From Verrucomicrobiota bacterium (GTDB lineage Bacteria > Verrucomicrobiota > Verrucomicrobiia > Verrucomicrobiales > Akkermansiaceae): a DNA stretch of 36,738 bases. Made by a program: the position numbers and the translations under genes. Shown one piece after another: positions 7,327-16,900 of this stretch (position 1 is its first letter; each line of letters begins with the position of its first letter). Location of the stretch: assembly GCA_017301995.1 (NCBI GenBank), contig JAFLEH010000002.1, positions 1 through 36,738 of the forward strand, written 5' to 3'. The notes under the pieces are model-generated. The model saw only the letters and a program-made list of their open reading frames with translations, was not told where the DNA came from and did not search any database.

Positions 7327-9375
7327 ATGATTGAAGCAATGTTTTCCGAGAATCCCACCGTGCTCTGGCTGGTTCCGATGCTGCCGCTCCTGGCAGGCGC
7401 GGTGATTGCGTTCATGCCCAACCGGATGGGCAAACCCGCGTCCTGGCTGGCGCTGGGAGCGCTGGGGGTATCGTGTGTGATCGCGTTGCTGGCCCTGCTG
7501 GCGGCGCTGCATCCCGGCGGGCATGGCGAGGTTTTCCGGTCGGTGACCCAGAGTACCTGGTTCCATTTCGGGTCGGTGGAAATGAAATGGGGTCTGGTGC
7601 TGGATCCGCTGAGCGCCGGGATGGGCGCGATGGTCACGTTTGTGGCGTTCTGGATTTTCCTTTATAGCACCGGCTACATGGCCGAGGAGGCTCGCTTCGG
7701 GCGGTTTTTCGGGTTTCTCTCGTTGTTCTCCGGAGCGATGCTGATGGTGGTGTATGCCAACAGCCTGCTGCTGCTTTTCATGGCATGGGAACTGGTGGGC
7801 CTGGCTTCCTATCTGCTGATCGGTTTCTACTACAGCAAGCCATCCGCGGCCGCGGCCTCGCAAAAGGCGTTCATCACCACGCGGGTGGGGGACATGGCGT
7901 TTTTCCTCGGAATGATCTGGCTATACGGGAAAACCGGGACCCTTTCGTTCTACGACGGCGGAAACGGCTTGTTGGAGAGCGGCGCGCTGACCACCCTGGC
8001 CGGCGCGACCACGATCGGCGGCTTCACGGTTTCCGCGATGGCCTCGTTGCTGCTGTTGGTCGGCGCGATGGGCAAGTCCGGCCAAGTGCCGCTGCACACC
8101 TGGCTGCCGGACGCGATGGAGGGCCCCACGCCGGTGTCCGCGCTGATCCATGCCGCGACGATGGTGGCGGCGGGCGTGTTTCTGGTGGCGCGCACCCATC
8201 CGATTTTCATGCAGAGCGGGCTGCAGGGACTGCCGCTGACCGCCACCGCGTGGATCGGCGGGATCACGGCGCTGTATGCCGCCTGCGTGGCGCTGGGGCA
8301 GAATGACATCAAACGGATTCTCGCCTACTCGACCGTTTCGCAGCTCGGTTTCATGATGGTGGCGCTGGGCACCGGTGGGGTGCCGGCGGCGATGTTCCAT
8401 CTGATCGCCCACGCGTTCTTCAAGGCGCTGCTGTTCCTTTCCGCCGGATCGGTGATCCACGGCTGCCACGACGAACAGGACATCCGCAAGATGGGCGGGC
8501 TGCGCAAAGCGATGCCGAAGACCTTCGTGACCTACGCGGTGGGCATGATGGCGCTCGCAGGGTTTCCGTTCGTGTTTTCCGGGTTCTGGAGCAAGGAGGC
8601 GGTGCTGCACAGCGCGATGGGCTGGCCCGGCGGCTACGGGCCGTTCGCGCTGGCTGTTTGCGCCGCGTTGCTGACCGCGTTTTACATGACCCGCCAGGCG
8701 CTGCTGGTGTTCTTCGGAAAACCGCGCGAACCGGGAGTGCATCACCCGCACGAAAGCCCGCCGGTGATCCTGGTGCCGCTCTATGTGCTGGCCGCGGGCG
8801 CGGTGCTGCTCTCGCTGGTGGGAACGCCGGTTTGGCCGTGGTTCGAGGAATGGCTGCTGGGCGCGCACGCCCACTTCGACGGCGGCGCGCTGTTCAAGCC
8901 CCATGCGCTGGTGCTCGTCGGCATCTCCCTAACCATCGTGACGGTGGGCGTGACCGCCTCGTGGCTGGTCTATCGGTATCCCTCCGGCGACAGCCGCGCG
9001 CCGGATCCGATCGAGCGGAAATTCGGTGGCCTCTGGGCCTTCCTCGGCACCGGAATGGGCTTCGACGCGTTTTACGAAAAACATATCATTTCCAACGTCG
9101 CCCGGCTCGGCCGCGCGGTGGATACCGCCGAGCGGATGTTCTTTGTTCCGCTGATGGCGCTGGCCGAAGGCGTGATCAAACTGTGCGGCCGCTGGACCGG
9201 CACGGTGGACGAACAAAGCCTCAACCGCGGGTTCAACACCATCTGCGCCGAGATGAAGAACCGCGCCGGGACGGCCTCCGCGAGCCAATCCGGCCGCCCG
9301 CAAGCCTATCTGCGGGCGATCGGCCTCGGCACGGCCGTGCTGCTGGTGATGTATTTCCTGATTTCCGCCCGATGA
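7327..9375 (+). CDS. nuoL: NADH-quinone oxidoreductase subunit L (NuoL)
   Basis: Distal antiporter-like proton-pumping subunit of complex I (inner membrane), 682 aa with many hydrophobic helices. Key ionisable residues are present: Glu in FMAWELVGLASY, Lys in GAMGKSGQVPLHTWLPDAMEGP, His in SALIHAATMV, and the late Lys in FSGFWSKEAVL. The region after GFDAFYEK, which forms the long lateral amphipathic helix and last TM helix, is about 105 residues. I recall about 75 in E. coli NuoL, so it is roughly 30 longer. Start ATG 7327 has a GGGGAG ribosome-binding site about 7 bp upstream; ATG 7339 is also possible. First gene of a four-gene operon, 4 bp before the next start. Confidence 0.95.
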   Translation: MIEAMFSENPTVLWLVPMLPLLAGAVIAFMPNRMGKPASWLALGALGVSCVIALLALLAALHPGGHGEVFRSVTQSTWFHFGSVEMKWGLVLDPLSAGMGAMVTFVAFWIFLYSTGYMAEEARFGRFFGFLSLFSGAMLMVVYANSLLLLFMAWELVGLASYLLIGFYYSKPSAAAASQKAFITTRVGDMAFFLGMIWLYGKTGTLSFYDGGNGLLESGALTTLAGATTIGGFTVSAMASLLLLVGAMGKSGQVPLHTWLPDAMEGPTPVSALIHAATMVAAGVFLVARTHPIFMQSGLQGLPLTATAWIGGITALYAACVALGQNDIKRILAYSTVSQLGFMMVALGTGGVPAAMFHLIAHAFFKALLFLSAGSVIHGCHDEQDIRKMGGLRKAMPKTFVTYAVGMMALAGFPFVFSGFWSKEAVLHSAMGWPGGYGPFALAVCAALLTAFYMTRQALLVFFGKPREPGVHHPHESPPVILVPLYVLAAGAVLLSLVGTPVWPWFEEWLLGAHAHFDGGALFKPHALVLVGISLTIVTVGVTASWLVYRYPSGDSRAPDPIERKFGGLWAFLGTGMGFDAFYEKHIISNVARLGRAVDTAERMFFVPLMALAEGVIKLCGRWTGTVDEQSLNRGFNTICAEMKNRAGTASASQSGRPQAYLRAIGLGTAVLLVMYFLISAR

Positions 9376-9379
9376 TCCC

Positions 9380-10918
9380 ATGATGTTACTTTCGCTGTTA
9401 TTGATTCCGCTGGTTGGCGCCGCCGTGTTGGGTGGCTGGCGCGGGTTGGCCAAGCCCTGCGCCAACAAGCTGGCGATGACGGTGGCCGCGGTGCCGCTGG
9501 CGCTGGTGTTGCTGATGGGCATGCACGGCAAGCTGCCGGATGGCGGCGTGATGGCGGAGTGGAAGTCGGCGTGGATGCCGGACGTCGGAATTTCACTGAG
9601 TTTCGCGGTGGATGGCACATCATGGTTGTTCCTGCTGCTCACCACGGTGGTGGTGCTGTTTTCGCTGGCCACCTCCCATCGGATCGGCCTGGGCGGGCGG
9701 ACCTACGCGGCGCTGGTGCTGGTGTTGGAGTCGGCGTTGTTCGGCGTGTTCACCGCGCGGCATTTCATCCCGTGGTTCCTGTGCTGGGAACTCACGCTGA
9801 TTCCTTCCTATCTGTTGGTCCGCCTGTGGGGCGGTCCGGCGGCCCCGCGCGCGGCGCTGCGGTTTTTCCTGATGACGCTGGGCGGCTCCGTGTTCATGCT
9901 GATCGGTTTTCTGGCGCTGCAATTGGCGGCGGAAACGATGGACTTCGGAAAACTGGCGGACTTCGCGGCCAAGGGCGAACTCGCCGGCATGATGTCGGCG
10001 AAATTCGGCGGTTTGGGATACGGCGGCCCCGCGTTGCTGGGCGCGGTCGCGGTGTGCGTGTTTCTCGGGCTGGCGGTGAAACTGCCGGTGGTGCCGTTCC
10101 ACGCGTGGCTCCCGGCGGCTTATGCCGAAGCGCCGTCGCCGGTGACGATGCTGCTCACCGGATTGCTCTCGAAAATGGCGGTTTACGGGATGCTGCGGAT
10201 CCTGCTCCCGGTGTTTCCTGAGGTGCTTCCCGCGCTGGCTCCCGCGATGATGGCGCTGGCGGTCGCCACGGTTTTGCTAGGGGCGGTGGCCGCGCTGGCC
10301 CAGACGGATATCAAACGGATCATGGCCTATTCGTCGGTGAACCACCTCGGCTATTGCGCCATGGCGGTGATCGCCGCGGCGGCGGTGAAAGGCGATCCGC
10401 AGGCCCACGCGGCCGCGGTTTCCGGCACCATCCTCCAGGCATTCAATCACGGGATCATCGCCAGCGTGCTGTTTTATTTCATCGCGCTGATGGAATCGCG
10501 GACCGATGGGGCTCGCTCGCTAACCGATTTCGGCGGGTTGCGTTCCAAGGCGCCGGTGTTCACCGGGCTTATGGGTCTGGCGATTTTCGCCTCGCTGGGG
10601 CTGCCCGGCCTGAGCGGGTTCGTGGGCGAGTTCCTGATGTTCAGCGGCGTGTTCCCGCTCGTGCCCTGGGCGGCGGCGGTTTCCACCATCGGCCTGCTCC
10701 TGACGGCGGTGTTCCTGCTGCGGATGGTGCGGGTGGTCTTCAACGGTCCGCTGAATCCCTCGCGCGCCGATTGGCCGGATCTAACCACCGGTGAGCGCCT
10801 GCTGGTGGCGCCGATGATCATCCTGATCGTGCTGCCCGGCCTGTGGCCGCAACTCCTCCTCCACTGCTGCAACGCCGACACCGCGCGCTTGCTGGAATCC
10901 CTTCACATTCTCCCATGA
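9380..10918 (+). CDS. nuoM: NADH-quinone oxidoreductase subunit M, first copy (NuoM)
   Basis: Central antiporter-like proton-pumping subunit, 512 aa. Seen: TM5 Glu in FLCWELTLIPSYLL, TM7 Lys in LAVKLPVVPFHAWLP, TM8 Lys in GLLSKMAVYG, the conserved AQTDIKRIMAYSSVNHLGY loop, and GLPGLSGFVGEF near the end. All residues known to be needed for proton pumping in E. coli NuoM appear to be present. It begins 4 bp after nuoL stop, with adjacent ATG codons at 9380 and 9383, and its TGA stop overlaps the ATG of the second nuoM. Translational coupling is likely. Confidence 0.93.
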   Translation: MMLLSLLLIPLVGAAVLGGWRGLAKPCANKLAMTVAAVPLALVLLMGMHGKLPDGGVMAEWKSAWMPDVGISLSFAVDGTSWLFLLLTTVVVLFSLATSHRIGLGGRTYAALVLVLESALFGVFTARHFIPWFLCWELTLIPSYLLVRLWGGPAAPRAALRFFLMTLGGSVFMLIGFLALQLAAETMDFGKLADFAAKGELAGMMSAKFGGLGYGGPALLGAVAVCVFLGLAVKLPVVPFHAWLPAAYAEAPSPVTMLLTGLLSKMAVYGMLRILLPVFPEVLPALAPAMMALAVATVLLGAVAALAQTDIKRIMAYSSVNHLGYCAMAVIAAAAVKGDPQAHAAAVSGTILQAFNHGIIASVLFYFIALMESRTDGARSLTDFGGLRSKAPVFTGLMGLAIFASLGLPGLSGFVGEFLMFSGVFPLVPWAAAVSTIGLLLTAVFLLRMVRVVFNGPLNPSRADWPDLTTGERLLVAPMIILIVLPGLWPQLLLHCCNADTARLLESLHILP

Positions 10919-12396
10919 ACCCCGCCTGGACCGTCATATCCGCATTCGCCGGGGCGCTGCTCGTGCTGCTTCTGCCCGCCCGCTCCGCCATGCTGGCGCG
11001 GGTGATCGCGCTCGCCGCCTCGGTGGTGGGAGCCGTCGCCGCGGTCGCCTGCTGCCTCCACAAGCTCAGCCATCCGGATTCGCCAAAGTGGGAGTTCGAC
11101 GCGGAATGGATCCCGCAGCTCGGCTCGCGTTTCCATCTGGCCGCCGACGGTTTGGGGCTGGCGCTGCTTCTTCTAACCGGCGTGGTGGCGGTGGCCGGGG
11201 TGCTGTTTTCGTGGAATGTCGAGCGCCGTCCGCGGGCGTTTTTCGCCTGGTACATGACGATCATCGGCGGGGTTTACGGCGTGTTCATGAGCCGCGACGC
11301 GCTGCTGATGTTCGTGTTCTATGAAGTCGTGATCCTGCCGAAATACATGCTGATTTCGATCTGGGGATCCACCAACAAGGAATACGGCGCGATGAAACTG
11401 ACGATGTACTCCATCGCGGCGAGCGCGCTGATTCTGATCGGTCTGGTGGTGGCGTATGCCGCCGCGGGCGGGACCAGTTTTGATCTGGAGCATCTGGCGT
11501 CGGCGAACTACTCGGCCGGCCTGCAATACTGGGCGTTTCCGATCCTGTTTCTCGGATTCGCGGTGCTGGCGGGCATTTGGCCGTTCCACACCTGGGCACC
11601 CACCGGCCACGTGGCCGCTCCCACCGCCGCCTCGATGCTGCTGGCGGGCGTGGTGATGAAGCTGGGCGCATACGGCGCGCTGTTTGTGGCGATGCCGATC
11701 TTCGAACAGGGGTTCCAGGAATGGCGTCTGGCGATCGCGCTGCTGGCGGTGGCCGGCATCATCTACGGCGCTCTAACCGCTCTGGCGCAGAAGGATCTGA
11801 AGTTTGTCATCGGTTACTCCTCGGTGAGCCACATGGGTTTCATTCTGCTAGGTCTGGCGGCCGCCAACATGTGGGGCCTGCGCGGTGCCGTGTTGCAGAT
11901 GATTTCCCATGGGATTGTCGCCGGACTGCTCTTCGGTATCGCCGGACGGGTGGTCTATGAGCGCACCCACACGCGCGACCTCGGAGCCTTGCAGAAATTC
12001 GATCTCTGGCGCAGTCTGCCGGGTGCGGCCTTCGCCTTCACCCTGGCGACCGCCGCCTCGATGGGGCTTCCCGGATTCAGCGGTTTCGTGGCGGAAATTT
12101 CGGTGGTGATCGGCGTGTGGCAGGCCAGTCCGTGGCTGCTGCTGGGCGTGGCCGCGGGGATCTTCGTCACCGGCGCGTTCTCCCTCCGCGCCATGCAGCG
12201 GGCGTTCTTTCCGGTTAGAAATCCGGACGCCGGAGATCCTCCGAAGCTCGATCCGCTCACCTGGCCGGAAATCTCGGCCATCGCGCTGTTGCTCCTCGTT
12301 TCCGTGGCCATCGGTGTCTATCCGCCGCCGTGGATGGAGCTGATCGACAACGGATTGCATTCCACAATGTTTGACACCATTCGCACCTTGCCGTGA
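10915..12396 (+). CDS. nuoM: NADH-quinone oxidoreductase subunit M, second divergent copy (NuoM2)
   Basis: 493 aa, a second NuoM-family subunit clearly different in sequence from the gene before it. Seen: TM5 Glu in FVFYEVVILPKYML, the PFHTWAPTGHVAAPTAAS segment, TM8 Lys in GVVMKLGAYG, AQKDLKFVIGYSSVSHMGF, and GLPGFSGFVAE. The TM7 Lys that precedes PFH in the first copy (AVKLPVVPFH) is replaced: AVLAGIWPFH has Leu218 at that position. The rest is intact, so this looks like a specialised paralogue rather than a decaying copy. ATG 10915 overlaps the preceding stop (ATGA) and its own stop overlaps the nuoN GTG start (GTGA). Confidence 0.92.
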   Translation: MNPAWTVISAFAGALLVLLLPARSAMLARVIALAASVVGAVAAVACCLHKLSHPDSPKWEFDAEWIPQLGSRFHLAADGLGLALLLLTGVVAVAGVLFSWNVERRPRAFFAWYMTIIGGVYGVFMSRDALLMFVFYEVVILPKYMLISIWGSTNKEYGAMKLTMYSIAASALILIGLVVAYAAAGGTSFDLEHLASANYSAGLQYWAFPILFLGFAVLAGIWPFHTWAPTGHVAAPTAASMLLAGVVMKLGAYGALFVAMPIFEQGFQEWRLAIALLAVAGIIYGALTALAQKDLKFVIGYSSVSHMGFILLGLAAANMWGLRGAVLQMISHGIVAGLLFGIAGRVVYERTHTRDLGALQKFDLWRSLPGAAFAFTLATAASMGLPGFSGFVAEISVVIGVWQASPWLLLGVAAGIFVTGAFSLRAMQRAFFPVRNPDAGDPPKLDPLTWPEISAIALLLLVSVAIGVYPPPWMELIDNGLHSTMFDTIRTLP

Positions 12397-13886
12397 ATTA
12401 TACCGCCCTGTTTCTCCAACTGCTGCCCGAGGCCGTGCTGGTGATTGCCGCACTGGTGCTGATGGGCGTGGCCGTGGCCACCCAGTCCCGCAAGAAGCGT
12501 CCGCCGACCGTGGACGTGGTGATCGCCATCACCGCCCTCGGAATCGCGGCGGCGGGATTCGCGCTCTATCGGTGCCCGGGAGATATCAATTGCGGATCAA
12601 CGCTGATCGTGATGGATCCGCTGGCGCGGCTTTTCAAATGCGTCGTGCTGATGCTCGGGATGCTGGCGGCGCTGCTGGCTCCCGCGCGCGGGGAAATCCG
12701 GCATCCGGGCGAGTTTTACGCGCTGTTGTTGTTCGCGCTGGTCGGCCTGATGCTTACGGTGGGCACCACTCATCTGCTGTTCCTGTTTGTGGCGCTCGAA
12801 CTGGCGAGCCTCTCGCTCTATCTGATGGCGGGCTTCTCCGGCACGCCGCGCGCGGCGGAGGCGTCGCTGAAGTATTTCCTGTTCGGCGGGGTGTCGGCGG
12901 CGTTTCTGTTGTTCGGGCTCAGCCTGGTCTATGGCTTCCGCCACTCGCTGGAGCTTCCGGTGATCGCCGTCGCTCTAACCAACGGTCCGCTGCCGCCGTT
13001 CGCGGTGGCGGGGTTGGTGATGGTGGTGGTGGGTCTCGGATTCAAGCTGGCGGCCGCGCCGTTCCATTACTGGGCGCCGGATGTCTATCAGGGGGCTCCC
13101 GCGACGAGCGTCGGGCTGGTTGCCGCGGCTTCGAAAGCGGTCGGCGTGTTGGTGATGGTGCGACTGCTGGTGGTCGGTTTCGACGCGGCGGGCGGCTCCG
13201 CGCTGTGGGGGGCATTCAAACCCGGCTGGACGCTATGGCTTGGCGTGCTGGCCGCCGTTTCGATGATCTGGGGAAACCTGCTGGCGCTGGCGCAGACCAG
13301 CGTCCGGCGGCTGCTTGCCTACTCGGCGGTGGCCAACACCGGATATTTGTTAGTGGCTCTATCCGCCAACGGCCCCAAGGCCGCGGGAACGGCGCTGTTT
13401 TATGTGGTGGTTTACGGACTATCCACCTTCGGCGCGCTGGCGGTGACCGCCGGTGTGGAACGCGACCGCGGTGATGATTCGGTCGGATCGTTTGCCGGAT
13501 TGGTGCATCGTTCGCCATTGCAGGCGCTGGCGCTGCTGGTTTTTCTAACATCGCTGGCCGGAATCCCGCCGCTCGCGGGTTTTGTTGGCAAATTCGCGAT
13601 GTTCAGCGAAGCGATGGCGGCCTCCGCGACGCCGGAATCGGCTGGTCTGGTGTGGTTGGTCGGGCTCGGCGCGGTGATGAGCGCGGTCTCGTTCTATTAC
13701 TATCTGAAAGTGATGAAGCAGGCGTTCGTCCGCGAACCCGCCGATCCTTCGCCGGTGGATCTGCACTGGGCGCACCGCATGGCCATGCTGGTCCCGGCGG
13801 TGCTGGTGGTGCTGCTGGGGCTTTTCCCGTCACTGCTGCTGGCCCCCGTTTCCCGCGCGCTTGAGGAAACGCTGCGCGGATGGTGA
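12393..13886 (+). CDS. nuoN: NADH-quinone oxidoreductase subunit N (NuoN)
   Basis: Membrane antiporter-like subunit of complex I nearest the connecting module, 497 aa. Seen: Glu in FVALELASLSLYLMAGF, Lys in GLGFKLAAAPFHYWAPDVYQGAP, AQTSVRRLLAYSAVANTGYLLVAL, and Lys in PPLAGFVGKFAMFSEA. Start is GTG at 12393, overlapping the nuoM2 stop by 4 bp, so initiation probably depends on translational coupling. It is the last gene of the operon and converges on the beta-galactosidase gene with 16 bp between stops. None of nuoA-nuoK is in the window, so the peripheral arm and connecting subunits must be encoded elsewhere. Confidence 0.93.
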   Translation: MNYTALFLQLLPEAVLVIAALVLMGVAVATQSRKKRPPTVDVVIAITALGIAAAGFALYRCPGDINCGSTLIVMDPLARLFKCVVLMLGMLAALLAPARGEIRHPGEFYALLLFALVGLMLTVGTTHLLFLFVALELASLSLYLMAGFSGTPRAAEASLKYFLFGGVSAAFLLFGLSLVYGFRHSLELPVIAVALTNGPLPPFAVAGLVMVVVGLGFKLAAAPFHYWAPDVYQGAPATSVGLVAAASKAVGVLVMVRLLVVGFDAAGGSALWGAFKPGWTLWLGVLAAVSMIWGNLLALAQTSVRRLLAYSAVANTGYLLVALSANGPKAAGTALFYVVVYGLSTFGALAVTAGVERDRGDDSVGSFAGLVHRSPLQALALLVFLTSLAGIPPLAGFVGKFAMFSEAMAASATPESAGLVWLVGLGAVMSAVSFYYYLKVMKQAFVREPADPSPVDLHWAHRMAMLVPAVLVVLLGLFPSLLLAPVSRALEETLRGW

Positions 13887-13902
13887 GGCGCGGATTTCTG
13901 GC

Positions 13903-16900
13903 TCACGGCGCCGCCGGGACGATGTCCAGTTCGGATAGGGCGGCCCAGGGTTTGCCGTTTTGTTCGCTTTTGGCGACGAACTTCATATAGCGGGCGGTGA
14001 CGGTGCGTTTCAGGTTGATGGTTTGGGAGTTGCCGCCGGGGCGGAAACGGCCCGCGGCTTCGGGTTGGGCGTCCCAGGTCTTGCCGTCCTCGCTGAAGTA
14101 GATCTCGTAATCCCGGATCCGGCCGTTCTGGCTGTCGCGGCCGGAACGGGCGACGTAGTTGACACCCTTGAGCTTCAGGGATTTGCCGAAGTCGATCACC
14201 AGGTGGTGCGGATAGTCCGGTTCGCCGCCGTTCCATTGGGTGTGCCAATAGGTGGTCTCGTCGCCGTCGATGGCGTGGTCGGCCTCGCCTTCGCCTTTCT
14301 CGGCGCTATCGCAGGAGACGATCTTCCACAGTCCCTTGTCGCTGAAGTTCGGGAAGGTGACCGATCCGGAAAACGGCAGACCATCTCCGGTGGCCTGCAC
14401 GGCCACGGTGCCGGCGCGTTTCAGCTCGAACGGGGCGGTATAGGTTAGAACCTGGCCGTTGTCGATGATATAACTGATTTTGACGTTGGGGGTTCCGCAC
14501 GAAAGCGTGACCATGCCGGTGCGGTCGCGCGAGGCGCGGACCGGCATGACGCGCGGCGGCGCCTGGACGCGGGCGGCCGCGGCGTCGGCTTTGGCACCCA
14601 TGGGCAGCAGGCGGAGGGTATAGGTCCACGAGGCGGGAACGGATTTCACGATGTAGGGATCCAGCGGGCGCGGTCCGCAGCCGTTGGAGCCGACACCCGT
14701 GGTGCGGTGGCCCAGCGTGACCACGGTGGCGGCGCTCGGCGGAAGATCGATCTTGTATTCGTGCGGCATCATCTGCTCGTCGGTATGTGGCAGCGCGGCC
14801 ACCTGCATCAGGTTTTCGGCGGCGCACACGAGCAGGCCGGGCTTGCCTTTGCCGGTTAGGGCGGCCCATCGGACATCCTCGTGGTTGCCGCGCTCCATCG
14901 GTTTTTCATAGGTGTATTGGTCGTTCACCGACACCGTGTGGCGGCCGATGTCGAACCCGCTCTTGCGGTCGGCGTAGTTTTCAATCGGTCCGCGGCCGAG
15001 GAAATCCATCGTGTCGAGGGATTTGTCCAACAGCATCCGGACGCCGACGCGCGCGAGCGGGACCTGACCGCCTTCGAAAGCGACCGCGTTGTCCACGGTG
15101 ACGGTGCCATCGCCGAAGATGGTATAGGAAACGGTGTGGATGGCGGCAAATCCGCCCTTGCCCGCGCAGCGGATGGTGGAGTCGATGCGCGCGGACGCCG
15201 GGTTGTCCTTGGATGCCACCGCCTTGCAGGCGACCGTCGTGCGGGTTAGATCATCCAATCCGCAGCGCGACCAATCGCCGTAGGCCCACATGTCATCGTT
15301 GCGGTGCGGCGTGCGCCACAGGTGGAGTTGGGGGCCGCCGGCGGGTGCGAGGATGTTGACGCCGCCCCTTTCGAGGCGGGAAAGGGTGCCGGTGGTTTTG
15401 TCGAACACCACCTTGAATCCGTCGCCGGTTACGGTTAGATTGGCGGCGTTCAGTTGGACCGGTTTCATTTTCGCCAGAGCGGAAACGGGGGCCGGATCGT
15501 TTTTCACGGGCAGTTTGAATTGCGCCGTTGCGAGTTCGAAGCCGCGCTTCGCCCAAAGCGTGTCGTGGTCGAGCTTGCAGGAAAGATTCAGGAAATACTC
15601 CGCGCCCGGCTTCGGGGTGATCTTGAACCGGCTGACGGGGAGGGTGACGGTTTCCTCGGCCAGCGGGGCGATTTCCGGCAGCTTGAGATCGCCCGAGGCG
15701 ACCGGCTTTCCGTCTTCGGTGATCGTCCAGGTGGTTAGGAACCCGGTGAGCGGGACGAACTGGTATTTGTTGCGGACCTTGATTGTTCCTTCGGTTAGGT
15801 CATCCTCTATGAAGCCGATCCACTGGAAGGCTTTCTTCATTTCCGGATAGTGCGGTTTGACGGAGGTCCCTTCGGTGCTGCGGTCGTAGCTGACCACGCC
15901 CTTGTGGATGAAATAATGGTCGTTGGGTTTCTCGCCGAAGCCGCCGCCGTAGGCGAGGATCGGGCGCTTGGGATCGCGTTTGTTCCACAGCGCCTGGTCC
16001 TGGTATTCCCAGATCGCGCCGCCGGTGATCTCGGGGTGCGCGTCGAACACGTCGCTGTATTCCTGGAGCGAACCCATCGAGTTGAACATCGCGTGGGCGA
16101 ACTCGCAGATGTAGAACGGCTTGGTCATGCGGGTGTCCTTGGCCACGCCGGCGAAGGAGTCCGGCGTTCCATACATCCTTCCGTCGAAATCCGCCGGATT
16201 GCCGGGACCGGAGCCGAAGCGCTCGTAATGGACGGGCCGGGTGGGATCGATCCCTTTCACCGTGTTCATCGCGTCGATGAAGTTCTTTCCTCGGCCGCCG
16301 CACTCGTTGCCTAACGACCACATGATGACCGACGCATGGTTCTTGAAATTCTGGGTGTTGGCGATGTTGCGGTCGATGATCGCGTCGCGCATCAGCGGTT
16401 CGTTGTCGAAGCGGCCGTCGTAGCCGTGGCACTCGCAGTTGGCCTCGGCGCAAAGCCAGATACCCCATTCGTCGCAGAGTTCATACCAGCGCGGGTCGTC
16501 GGAGTAATGGCAGGTGCGGACGTGGTTGCAGTTGCCCTGTTTGATGACTTCGAGGTCGCGGATCATTTGCGCTTCGGTGACCGCGTGGCCCACATCCGAC
16601 CAATGTTCGTGACGGTTCACGCCCTTGAGTTTCACCGGCACGCCATTGACCATGAACACGCGGCCCTTGATCTCCACTTCGCGGAAACCGGTGCGCTGGG
16701 AGAGCAGTTCCGGCTTGGCGGCGGCACCCTTCGCGCCGGTTTGGTCCAGTTTCAGGATCGTGGTGTAAAGCGCGGGCGTTTCGGCGGTCCATTTGGCCGG
16801 ATTGGCGACCTCGAGTTTCGCCGTCACGGTGGTTTCCTCGCCTGCCTTGAGCGCGGGCACGGAAGCGGTTGCGGTGCCCGCCGGTTTGCCCGCGGGGTCG

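Noticed and set aside
10915..12396. Second nuoM as a pseudogene because of its missing TM7 Lys
   Set aside because: Full length, no frameshift, other key residues kept, and precise overlaps with both neighbours indicate a maintained gene.
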